A DNA stretch of 64,000 bases, from the NCBI GenBank assembly GCA_050248735.1, contig JBFWRU010000008.1, forward strand, positions 62,001 to 126,000, read 5' to 3'. The notes under the pieces are model-generated. The model worked only from the letters and a program-made list of their open reading frames with translations, was not told where the DNA came from and made no database searches. The stretch is from JACKFE01 sp050248735 (GTDB lineage Bacteria; Nitrospirota; Nitrospiria; Nitrospirales; UBA8639). This document shows, in pieces, positions 17,209-26,377 of this stretch (position 1 is its first letter; each line of letters opens with the position of its first letter). Position numbers and translations under genes: made by a program.

Positions 17209-18705
17209 ATGCATAATCGTATTTTCGGATTGGAAACCGAATATGGGCTTCTGATCAAATCGGATCAACCGGAATTCTCGCCTTCGTGGGTTGCCCACCG
17301 GATCATTGATCATCTCTTTGCCACCAAAAAACATGGGGTCATCGATGTGCACTATCGAGGCTATGACGAGCCTCCAGGCAACGGTGGATTTTTATTGAAC
17401 GCGGGACGCATGTATGTCGATATGGGTCATCTGGAATTTGCCTCACCGGAATGTCATTCGCTCTGGGATATCCTGACCTTTGATCGGGCAGGGGACTGTT
17501 TGATTCAGGACTGTTTGGATGAGCTGGGCATTGCCGATCAGGTCTCCATCATTAAAAATAACGTGGACCATGAAACGGGAGCGACCTTTGGATGTCATGA
17601 AAACTTCCTGGTCTCCAGAGACTTCCCTTTCACGCAGCGTGGGCTGGGGAAGTTGATTCCGTTTTTGGTCACCCGGCAGGTCTTTACCGGAGCCGGGCGC
17701 GTGGGCATAACCAGAAATCTGGATGGATGGATTGAATTGGAAGATATTGAGGGCGTCACGAGGCCACGATCAAAAAAAATCGCCCAATCCGAAACGGTCT
17801 TTCAAATTTCCCAACGTCCGGATTTCATTGTGAATGACTTCTTCGAATGGGTGCAACACAACCGGGCCATTGTGAATACCAGGGACGAACCCTTGGCGGA
17901 TCCCAACCGATTCCGTCGGCTCCATCTCTTGATGGGCGATTCCAATATGGCCGAGGAAGCCACCCTCCTGAAAATGGGCACGACGGGGCTGGTGCTGCAA
18001 TTAATCGAAGAAGGTCATGCACCTTATGGATTGGATCTGGATGATCCCGTCCAAACGTTACGGGACATTTCGCATGATCCGACACGCCAATGGCCGGTCA
18101 CCTTATCCACGGGCAAACAGCTGTCGGCCCTGGAGATACAGGAAATTTTTTGGGAAGCGGCCGCCAATCAGTATGCCGGGCAGGATGAGGAAACCGACTG
18201 GGTGCTGGCCCATTGGGAATCGGTCATCAAGGGCTTACAAAAAGGGTATCAGGCCGTGGTCGGCCGGGTGGATTGGGCCTCCAAGCTCTGGTTGTTAGAG
18301 AACTTTCGGGAGGCCGAGAAATTGGAGTGGGACGATCCCTGGTTGAAAAGCCTGGATTTGGAATACCACAACGTCAATCAGCAGGAGGGGCTGTATCACG
18401 GAATGACGGAGGAAGGGCACGCGCCGTGTTTTATGACCGATGAGGCGATCCGGTTAGCCAAGTCCGAACCGCCCAGGAACACCCGTGCGTTTGCCAGGGG
18501 AGAAGCCATCCGGTATTTGACCACACAGTCGGACTCGGGGTTTTCCAATTTTGCCGATGAACCGGACGGCCATCGCGAGCCTCCCTACATCATTAATTGG
18601 TCCGTGCTAAAATTTCGCGGGAGTCCCGTCTTTGTGATGGCCGATCCCTTCCGCACATATGTGCAGGAAATGCAAGCCTACTTCCCGGGTGTCAGTCCGG
18701 CTTGA
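17209..18705 (+). CDS. pafA: Pup/UBact--protein ligase PafA
   Basis: The 498-residue protein is the second Dop/PafA-fold enzyme of the operon. It begins RIFGLETEYG (Glu9, Glu11), has the catalytic-type Asp71 in MYVDMGHLEF, lacks the WDY-type Dop loop, and ends with the PafA C-terminal domain (INWSVLKFRG ... VMADPFRTYV) that binds the tag. It would activate the UBact C-terminal glutamate with ATP and join it to substrate lysines. It closes the operon; about 120 bases without a clear hairpin separate it from the convergent M20 gene. Confidence 0.93.
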   Translation: MHNRIFGLETEYGLLIKSDQPEFSPSWVAHRIIDHLFATKKHGVIDVHYRGYDEPPGNGGFLLNAGRMYVDMGHLEFASPECHSLWDILTFDRAGDCLIQDCLDELGIADQVSIIKNNVDHETGATFGCHENFLVSRDFPFTQRGLGKLIPFLVTRQVFTGAGRVGITRNLDGWIELEDIEGVTRPRSKKIAQSETVFQISQRPDFIVNDFFEWVQHNRAIVNTRDEPLADPNRFRRLHLLMGDSNMAEEATLLKMGTTGLVLQLIEEGHAPYGLDLDDPVQTLRDISHDPTRQWPVTLSTGKQLSALEIQEIFWEAAANQYAGQDEETDWVLAHWESVIKGLQKGYQAVVGRVDWASKLWLLENFREAEKLEWDDPWLKSLDLEYHNVNQQEGLYHGMTEEGHAPCFMTDEAIRLAKSEPPRNTRAFARGEAIRYLTTQSDSGFSNFADEPDGHREPPYIINWSVLKFRGSPVFVMADPFRTYVQEMQAYFPGVSPA

Positions 18706-18828
18706 AATTCTGCCGAATCGCTAAACATTACCCGGGTTTTGTCGGTTTTGTTTGTTTTGGCGAGAGCAGGCTGCCCTGGCTGCTGTCCTTCCGGTAGGCC
18801 CTGGCAAGGGCAATCTTCTTGAATCCGA

Positions 18829-20019
18829 TCAGGTGCCGGTCGCGGTTTTCTCTCCCCGGCGTCCATATCCCATCAACAGCGAGTTGAGCATTTCATAAAA
18901 GCCACTCACGGCAACCAGAATCGTCTCGTCGCAGAACACATAGTCCGGCTGATGGAGGCCCGGTGCATCCTCACCGATGCCGAGACCAAAATGGAGGACG
19001 GGGCACACTTCGGCAAAATGACCGAAGTCCTCCGACCAGCGGAAGGGCTTGGGAATTTCAATGCCCACAATTCCCGTATCACGGCACATGCGCTCCAGGG
19101 CATCGACCAAGGCATCGTCGTTAATCGTCGCCGGGAAATCCTGCACCCATTCGATTTCGGCAAAGAGCAGTTCCGCCGCCGCACAATCGCGAACACACTG
19201 TTCAGCTTCGCGTCGCAAGGTTTGAAGGCGTGCGGTGGAAGCGGCACGCAGCGTGGCGCACACGGTGGCTTCTCCCGGTGTGAGGCCAAACGACATAAGC
19301 CCCAGCTGCGCATGAGTCAGCGTGAGCATACAATAGGGATTGTCCGTGACTCGGCTGAGTTTGGGAAGCTCGGCCAGGAGGTGTTGCACCGCATTCGCAG
19401 GCGATCTCGCCTGTTCCGGCTCGGCCGCATGGGAGGCTTGACCCAGGAGACGCACTTTCATCCCGACGGACGCACTGGCAAACGTTCCCCGCCGGTACAC
19501 GATATGTCCTCTGGGGAAACCGGGGAGATTGTGCAGGGTCATGGCGCAGTCCGGCCGGATCTTCTCAAAACTGGGATCACCGATCACGGCCCGTGCGCCT
19601 GCGCCGGTTTCCTCCGCTGGCTGAAACAAGAGCACTACCCGTCCACAGCCTGGCGGCGTGCGATGCAGCAGCGGTGCCAGGCCCGCCACGATGGCCATAT
19701 GTCCGTCATGACCGCACCGATGAGCGATGTTCGCTCCCGGAACGAGCCATTGATGTTTGTCGGCTTCTTCCACAGGCAGCCCGTCCAGTTCACAGCGGAT
19801 CATCACCGTCGGTCCGGGATGACGCCCTTCATACACGGCGGCGATTCCATACCCGCCCAGATGAGTCAGCAGTTGGTCCGGTGCATAGGAATGCAGAAAA
19901 TTGGCGATGAGGGTTGACGTCATGACCTCCGATCCGGCCACTTCCGGGCAAGCCGCTAGAGAGCCGCGCAGGGTGACCAAAATGCCTTCAAGGATGTGGT
20001 CATGACGAATATTCTGCAT
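18829..20019 (-). CDS. M20 family amidohydrolase (amino-acylase/carboxypeptidase type)
   Basis: The 396-residue protein has the M20D metal motifs: RCGHDGHMA (Cys102, His104), QPAEETGAGA (Glu136, Glu137), His163 in TLHNLPG and a late GLHQPDY histidine. A lid/dimerisation domain sits in the middle (HAAEPEQARSPANAV). This subgroup hydrolyses N-acyl or amino-acid conjugates such as hippurate or IAA-amino acids. Codon usage appears more GC-rich than in the proteasome operon, and the gene stands alone on the minus strand, so it may be an acquired gene. The physiological substrate is unknown. Confidence 0.85.
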   Translation of the reverse strand: MQNIRHDHILEGILVTLRGSLAACPEVAGSEVMTSTLIANFLHSYAPDQLLTHLGGYGIAAVYEGRHPGPTVMIRCELDGLPVEEADKHQWLVPGANIAHRCGHDGHMAIVAGLAPLLHRTPPGCGRVVLLFQPAEETGAGARAVIGDPSFEKIRPDCAMTLHNLPGFPRGHIVYRRGTFASASVGMKVRLLGQASHAAEPEQARSPANAVQHLLAELPKLSRVTDNPYCMLTLTHAQLGLMSFGLTPGEATVCATLRAASTARLQTLRREAEQCVRDCAAAELLFAEIEWVQDFPATINDDALVDALERMCRDTGIVGIEIPKPFRWSEDFGHFAEVCPVLHFGLGIGEDAPGLHQPDYVFCDETILVAVSGFYEMLNSLLMGYGRRGEKTATGT

Positions 20020-20456
20020 GAATTAATTGTAGGGTGGGAATGGGGCCATGTCCACTGCTGGGTTCTCTTTCAGTGAGAAGCACGGGCTTGCCAATCAGGA
20101 GAATACGGAATTGTTGGTGATGACGACTCACGGTGTCCACTATCTCTTGGAGTGCCGGGATTTGTGCGATCGGCTGCTTCTCGCACGTTCATTTCCCTGA
20201 TCGTGGTTGAATACGTTTGTCCATTCTCGCCTGTTTGTGAAAACAGGAAACCAAGCCAGCCCTGCATTTCCCCACCACAGGTTCTTCTCTTTTCCAAGGC
20301 AGAGGGCTGTTGACTCTGTAGTCTCGAATGCTAAAGTTGGCCCTGTTTGCCCCTCCGGTACTGCCGTCCAACCGATAGGGCGAACAGGTTTTTGGTTTGC
20401 ACAAATGTGATGGTTTAAGTGCGATAGGGATGGGATAGATAGTGCAGGAAGATACG
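20020..20456. other. Gene-free interval between M20 gene and Roco gene
   Basis: About 437 bases between divergently transcribed genes. Short frames exist on both strands (for example 20140-20484 on the minus strand) but they overlap each other, lack ribosome-binding sites and resemble nothing known. Promoters for both flanking genes must lie here, but no strong consensus pair was seen. Confidence 0.5.
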
Positions 20457-23400
20457 ATGGAACAAGAAAAGACGCTACAAACAATTTCGCCTGCCGAGCT
20501 GGATGACCTGATCTCGAAACTGAGAAGCGAGGAAGTCTCCTCGCTCGCCCTAGTGGGGCCGAAGATGAGATTAAGCCGATCGTCTCAAAACTGGCCAGAG
20601 GAGTTACAAGATTTTCCTTGTGTATTTCAGTTAACAGAGTTTGTGGAAAATCTGTCCGAGAAACTTCTCTCTCTTCCCAATCTTACCGCGCTGAACCTGT
20701 GGGGCAATCGGATCGGGGCTGTGGGGGCGCGGGCGCTGGGGCAGTTGACCCAGCTTAGAGCGCTCAATCTGGGGAGCAATCAGATCGGGGACGCGGGGGC
20801 GCAGGCGCTGGGGCAGTTGACCCAGCTTAGAACGCTCGACCTGGGGGGCAATTGGATCGGGGCTGTGGGGGCGCGGGCGCTGGGGCAGTTGACCCAGCTT
20901 AGAACGCTCAACCTGGGGAGCAATCAGATCGGGGACGCGGGGGCGCAGGCGCTGGGGCAGTTAACCCAGCTCACGACGCTCGATCTGGGGAGCAATCAGA
21001 TCGGGGACGCGGGGGCGCAGGCGCTGGGGCAGTTGACCCAGCTTAGAGCGCTCAATCTGGGGAGCAATCAGATCGGGGATGTGGGGGCGCAGGCGCTGGG
21101 GCAGTTAACCCAGCTCACGACGCTCGACCTGGGGGGCAATCAGATCGGGGACGCGGGGGCGCAGGCGCTGGGGCAGTTGACCCAGCTTAGAGCGCTCAAT
21201 CTGGGGAGCAATCAGATCGGGGATGTGGGGGCGCAGGCGCTGGGGCAGTTGACCCAGCTTAGAACGCTCGACCTGGGGGGCAATCAGATCGGGGACGCGG
21301 GGGCGCAGGCGCTGGGGCAGTTGACCCAGCTTAGAACGCTCGACCTGGGGGGCAATCGGATCGGGGCTGTGGGGGCAACGGCGCTGGGGGCAGTTAACCC
21401 AGCTTACGACGCTCGATCTGGGGAGCAATCAGGTCGGGGCTGTGGGGGCAACGGCGCTGGGGCAGTTAACCAATCTCACGGCGCTCCGCTTGGCGGACAA
21501 CAGGATTGGGGCCGCGGGAGCGCAGACGCTGGGGCAGCTACATAATCTCACGACACTAGACCTAACTAGTGATCATATCGGGGATGCGGGGGCGACGGCG
21601 TTGAGGCAGCTGACCAATCTCATGACGTTGCATCTGGGAGGCAACGACATCGGGGACGTGGGGGCGAGGGCCCTGGGCCAACTGCGTCAGCTCACGACGC
21701 TCGATCTGTGGAGCAATCAGATCGGGGATGCGGGGGCGACAGCGTTGGGGCAGCTGACCAATCTCACGACATTGCATCTAGGGGGCAGCGACATCGGGGA
21801 CGTGGGAGCGAGGGCGCTGGGGCAGTTAACCAAGCTTAGAACGCTCAACTTATCCAAGACAGAGCTGACTGACTTATCTCCATTTAGGGTGTTGATGGAG
21901 AAGGGTATACCTCCAAAATGGGAGACTGGGAATTTATGGAAAAAGGGTATATTTGTGAAGGATTGTCCGCTTATTCATCCTCGGCCGGAAGTCGTCAAGC
22001 AGGGACTCGAAGCGGTCATAAATTATTTCACAGAGATCGAAAAGCAGGGGATGGACCGGCTCTTCGAAGCCAAAATGCTTATCGTGGGGGAGGGACGGTC
22101 TGGGAAAACGAGCTTGTTGCGCCGGCTGTATCGGCCCGATCAACCCTTGCCGGATGAAGACGAGACCACAAAAGGGATCGATATCCATCGGCATGACTTT
22201 TTACTGGATAACGGCCGGCCGTTCCGGCTGAATGTGTGGGATTTTGGCGGTCAACAGATCTATCATGCCACGCATCAATTTTTTCTGACCAAAAATTCCC
22301 TCTATATTCTTCTGGACGATACGGCCAAAGATCACAAGTCCGTGACCGACGAAGGGTTTAGGTATTGGATGGAGGTTATCGAGCTGCTCAGTGACCGGAG
22401 TCCGGTCTTGATTTTTCAGAATGAAAAAGGTGGCCGGAGCAAGGCGATTGACGAGGCCGGGATCAAAGGCCGATTTCCCAATGTAAAGGACGTGTATCGT
22501 GGCAATTTGATCAATTCTGGATCAGCCAAGTCCCTCTCGGGGGCGATCGAGGTCTTTGTACAGAATCTCCCTCATGTGGGAGAGGAGGTGCCCGCGAAAT
22601 GGGTGGCAATCCGTGCCGCTCTGGAGGAGGAAGCCACGCGCTGGCCTTATATCTCGCAAGAGGACTATTTCAAAATCTACGGCCAGCATCTTGAGTTCGA
22701 CCATACCAAGGCCCTGCATCTGAGTCGCTACCTGCATGACCTGGGTGTCTTTTTGCATTTCCAAGATGACCGGTTACTGCGCCGGATGGTGATTCTGCAA
22801 AATTCTTGGGCGACCGATGCGGTGTTCCGCATCCTAGACGATCCCACGGTTGTGAAGCATTTCGGCCATTTTACGCTTCTGGATTGCGAACGGGTCTGGG
22901 CAACCTCGGCATATGCCAACATGCATCCTGAACTGCTGGCGCTGATGGAAAAGTTCGAATTGTGCTACGCCCTGAGGGATCAGGAGGATACCTGGCTGGC
23001 GCCTCAACTGCTCTCGCCTTCCGTTCCGCAGGTAGCGGCTGGATGGGCCGAAATCGGCGACCTGGTCTTGAGCTACCGGTATGGTTTCCTGCCCAAAGGC
23101 CTCATCAGCCAGCTGATGGTTCGCATGCACCGGTTTGTCCCCCGTCCCGAGATGGCTTGGGCCACGGGCGTGCTGTTCGAACGGGAGCAGACACAAGTAT
23201 TGGTTCAAATTACGACCCGTGGCAATGAGATCATCCTGCGGGCGCCAGGGCCTGAGCGTCATTGCCAGCGATCTGGATGCGCTCCATGCGAAGTTTCCCG
23301 GTTTGGAAGAGAAGCTGGGGAAATGGGTTCCCTGTATTTGTTCCCAATGTGTGGTCTCGGCTTCACCGGAAATGTTCGAGCAGAAATGTCTGCTCAAACG

Positions 23401-24064
23401 GAAACAGGATCGTAAGCTGACCATTGAGTGTCCGGGGAGTTACGAATATGTCAGCGTGCTGGAGTTACTGGATGGCTTAAAATTGGAGGATCTTCCACGT
23501 TGGGCCGACAAGCCGTCCGATGATCGGAATGGCGTATCGGACGCTTCTTCCGACGGACCGACTCCGATGAAAACCATTAAAATCTTTCTGGCCTCTTCCG
23601 AGGAGTTACGGGAAGACCGGGATGAGTTCGATCGGTATGTCAGACAACAGAATGACCGATTGCTCCAACAGGGTGTGTATTTGAAGATTGTCCGGTGGGA
23701 AAATTTTCTGGATGCCATGTCCGACGCCCGGCTTCAGGATGAGTACAATCGTGAGGTCCGGTCCTGTGACATTTTTGTGAGTTTATTTAAAACCAAAACC
23801 GGACGATATACCGAGGAGGAGTTTGATGCGGCTTATCGCGCATTCAAGGACCAAGGGACTCCCCGTGTCTATACCTTTTTCCAGGATGCTCAGGTTTCCA
23901 CGGTTTCCGGGAACAGGAATGATTTGCAATCACTCTGGAAGTTTCAGGATAAGCTCCGTGAGCTTGGACACTTTTGGACTAAGTATAAAAGCACCGAGGA
24001 TCTCCATCTTCAGTTTCGAAACCAACTCGACAAACTGTTGTCCCAAGGCCTGTTTTTGATATGA
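20457..24064 (+). pseudogene. Roco-family protein (LRR-Roc-COR-TIR/DUF4062-like), two frameshifts
   Basis: Three overlapping frames together encode one protein: 24-residue leucine-rich repeats, a Roc GTPase domain (GEGRSGKTSL P-loop, DFGGQQIYH switch, FQNEKG), a COR domain (SRYLHDLGVFLHF onward), a cysteine pair (VPCICSQC) and a C-terminal domain beginning MKTIKIFLASSEEL that resembles DUF4062/TIR-like effector domains. Frame is lost at a run of five G (21386-21390) where other repeats have four, and again near 23241-23249. Removing one base at each site gives exactly 1201 codons plus stop. Either the gene is broken or the two spots are sequencing errors. The ATG at 20457 follows AGGAAG; GTG at 20442 is the alternative. 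Possible roles are signalling or phage defence; not shown. Confidence 0.85.
20682..21834 (+). repeat. Tandem 72-bp leucine-rich repeat array
   Basis: Sixteen consecutive 72-base units, each coding for 24 residues of the form LxxLxLxxNxIGDxGAxALGQLTx, followed by a partial unit from 21835. Units 2-10 are nearly identical in DNA sequence, units 11-16 are more diverged. The tenth unit carries the extra G that shifts the frame. The near identity suggests recent expansion by recombination, and it also makes assembly errors possible. Confidence 0.95.
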
Positions 24065-24248
24065 AGAATCCGCTTTCGATAGATGTTTTTCCCGCCTGTG
24101 ACAACCTCATCGCCAACGAAAAATCAGCGGAGGGACGGATCCATTTTCATTCTGTCCGCCTCCTCTCTTTCCAATGGTACGGACCTGGACGCTCACCCAC
24201 TCTACTGTGTGAGGGGGCGTTACCGGGCAACCTGGGGCTTCCTGAATT

Positions 24249-25256
24249 TCAGGACATGAGGGAACGGAAATAGTGAATGGTGTTCTGGATGCCCTGTGCC
24301 AGCTCGATCTGCGGTTCCCACTTGAGCAGGGTTTTGGCTTTCCGGATATCCGGTCGGCGGACTTTAGGGTCGTCGATGGGGAGGGGATGAAAGACAACCG
24401 TGCTCGACGATCCTGTGAGTTGGATGATGGTGTTGGCGATATCCAGGATCGACCGTTCCTCGGGGTTGCCGATATTGGTGGGGGCATGGACGGATTCGGG
24501 GTTGGCCGCGGTTTTGGCCATCCGGACATCGGTGTGAAAATTAGTGTCCCGGGTGGGAGCTTCGGGTTGGGCCTGTAACAGGGCGATGATTCCGGCCACC
24601 AGGTCATCCACATAACAGAAGCTTCTGGTTTGCGATCCTTCCCCATAGACCGTCAGGGGATTGCCCTTCAAGGCCTGTACGATAAAGTTTGAGACGACGC
24701 GGCCATCGTTGGGGCGCATGCGCGGCCCGAAGGTATTAAAAATTCTCACAATGCGGGTATCCAGACCGTGAAACCGGTGATAGGCGGTGGTGAGCGCTTC
24801 GGCGAAACGTTTGGCTTCATCATAGACTCCGCGCGGGCTGACGGGATTCACATTGCCCCAATAGGTTTCCGGCTGAGGATTGACCAGGGGGTCCCCGTAG
24901 ACTTCCGATGTGGAGGCCAGGAGAAAGCGTGCGCCCTTGGCTTTGGCCAATCCCAACGCTTTATGAGTGCCGAGGGCTCCGACTTTCAGCGTAGCAATGG
25001 GATATTCCAAATAATCCTGCGGACTGGCCGGAGACGCGAAGTGCATCACGCCATCCAACTCGCCATCCACGTGCAGGTAATCACAGACGTTATAGTGAAC
25101 GAAGGAAAATTTTGGATGACCCATGAGCGTGGAAATATTTTCCACACGTCCGGTCAACAGATTATCCAGGCAGATGACGGCATGGCCCTGTCGGATTAAG
25201 GATTCGCATAGGTGACTGCCCAAAAACCCTGCTCCGCCGGTCACAAGGACTCGCAT
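24249..25256 (-). CDS. NAD-dependent sugar epimerase/dehydratase, UDP-glucuronate decarboxylase-like
   Basis: The 335-residue protein is an extended short-chain dehydrogenase: VTGGAGFLGSH at residues 5-15, STSEVYGDP at 115-123 and the YxxxK pair Tyr145/Lys149. PRGVYDEAKRFAE, FNTFGPRMRPNDGRVVSNF and YGEGSQTRSF are typical of UDP-xylose synthase (UXS). It has an insertion of about 25 residues (roughly 228-256) before the conserved NIGNPEE motif, which is absent from usual UXS. It likely supplies UDP-xylose or a related sugar for surface polysaccharide. It is transcribed alone and divergently from the molybdoenzyme gene at 25340. Confidence 0.85.
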   Translation of the reverse strand: MRVLVTGGAGFLGSHLCESLIRQGHAVICLDNLLTGRVENISTLMGHPKFSFVHYNVCDYLHVDGELDGVMHFASPASPQDYLEYPIATLKVGALGTHKALGLAKAKGARFLLASTSEVYGDPLVNPQPETYWGNVNPVSPRGVYDEAKRFAEALTTAYHRFHGLDTRIVRIFNTFGPRMRPNDGRVVSNFIVQALKGNPLTVYGEGSQTRSFCYVDDLVAGIIALLQAQPEAPTRDTNFHTDVRMAKTAANPESVHAPTNIGNPEERSILDIANTIIQLTGSSSTVVFHPLPIDDPKVRRPDIRKAKTLLKWEPQIELAQGIQNTIHYFRSLMS

Positions 25257-25339
25257 GATATGCCTCCTGCATGGTGTAAATGTGTCGGGGGAGATTCGTT
25301 ATCTTGTCAAACTCTCTAGCGTATTGGATAATAGGTCTA

Positions 25340-26377
25340 ATGTCTATGCCTTCTCTCGATTCTTCTCCGTTTTCCTGGCCTCTGTCCCGTCGGGCCCTTC
25401 TGAAACTCGGCGGATTGACGACTCTTGGCCTAAGCCTTCCGGGGTGTGATTTGGGTTCCATGTTCGCTGTGCCGCCACGGGACACCGTGTACTTCACTCC
25501 CAATGATAAATTTTACACCGTGAATTTCATGGATGCCTCTTATAATTTCACACGGGATTTGGACGTCGAGCAATGGCAAATGGTGGTCAAAGGCGCGGTG
25601 AAAAATCCGAAAGTGATGAAATGGCGGGATGTTCTGAACCGGGACTCCTTCGATCAAGCGGTGACCCTGATGTGTATCGATACGCTTCCCGGGGGAACCA
25701 GTCTTGGCACGGCCATGTGGAGGGGCATTTCACTGAAGGCTTTGCTCCAGGAGGTGGGCGCAGATGAAGACACAGCCCGGGATGTGATCTTTCGGGCTGC
25801 GGACGGCTATCACGATAGTATCCCGTTTTCTCGGGCGATGCAGGATGATGTGATGATCGCCTATTTAATGAATGGGGAAAAAATTCCCAAAGACCATGGC
25901 TATCCGGTTCGCCTGGTGGTGCCGGGATTGTATGGGATAAAAAATGTCAAATGGATTACGGAGATCGAGGTCTATAACGGTGACTATCAAGGGTATTGGC
26001 AGCAAAAAGGGTGGACCGATGACGGCACGATTCACATCTTTTCACGGATCGACAGTCCCGGCCATTATCAAACGTTGCCGGGAGGACCACAGCGATTGAG
26101 GGGCGTGGCGTATGGAGGTCCACAGACGATTGCCGAAGTCCAACTCAGTTTTGATCAGGAAAAAACCTGGGTGCAGGCCGCGATCGAACCCCCTCTCTCA
26201 CCCTATACCTGGGTCATTTGGAATTATGACTGGATACCCCCGAACAAGGGTAAGCACATGGTGTTTGTCCGGGCGATCGACGTGAAGGGAAAGATGCAGA
26301 CTTCAGAGATTACCCGCCCGCAACCTGCCGGGGCGACGGGACTCCATTCCATTGTCCTGAACGTGTCCCAGGTTTAA
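25340..26377 (+). CDS. Tat-exported sulfite-oxidase-like molybdoenzyme
   Basis: Read from the ATG at 25340 the protein has 345 residues and a twin-arginine signal (LSRRALLKLGG) followed by a possible lipobox (LPGC, Cys36). The Moco domain has the likely molybdenum ligand Cys112 in TLMCIDTLPGG and the usual DHGYPVRLVVPGLYG. The C-terminal third is the Ig-like dimerisation domain of sulfite oxidases (RGVAYGG, SFDQEKTWVQA, TWVIWNYDW). It should act in the periplasm; TatC is encoded at 53326. A frame extends back to 25280. It overlaps the convergent aspS stop by four bases. The electron acceptor and substrate are unknown. Confidence 0.85.
   Translation: MSMPSLDSSPFSWPLSRRALLKLGGLTTLGLSLPGCDLGSMFAVPPRDTVYFTPNDKFYTVNFMDASYNFTRDLDVEQWQMVVKGAVKNPKVMKWRDVLNRDSFDQAVTLMCIDTLPGGTSLGTAMWRGISLKALLQEVGADEDTARDVIFRAADGYHDSIPFSRAMQDDVMIAYLMNGEKIPKDHGYPVRLVVPGLYGIKNVKWITEIEVYNGDYQGYWQQKGWTDDGTIHIFSRIDSPGHYQTLPGGPQRLRGVAYGGPQTIAEVQLSFDQEKTWVQAAIEPPLSPYTWVIWNYDWIPPNKGKHMVFVRAIDVKGKMQTSEITRPQPAGATGLHSIVLNVSQV

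Noticed and set aside
17209..18705. Second Dop instead of PafA
   Set aside because: It lacks the WDY-type Dop insertion and has the PafA C-terminal end (INWSVLKF ... DPFRT), so ligase is the better call.
20140..20484. Several overlapping short frames on both strands upstream of the Roco gene
   Set aside because: They overlap one another, run into the Roco start and resemble nothing known.
20682..21834. CRISPR array or satellite repeat
   Set aside because: The 72-base units are contiguous, without spacers, and code for leucine-rich repeats in frame.
23135..23566. Separate gene for the C-terminal TIR/DUF4062-like domain
   Set aside because: The stretch before it continues the COR-side sequence (DLDALHAKFPGLEEKLG, VPCICSQC) in a shifted frame, and one-base corrections join all parts into one exact frame; it reads as part of the Roco gene.
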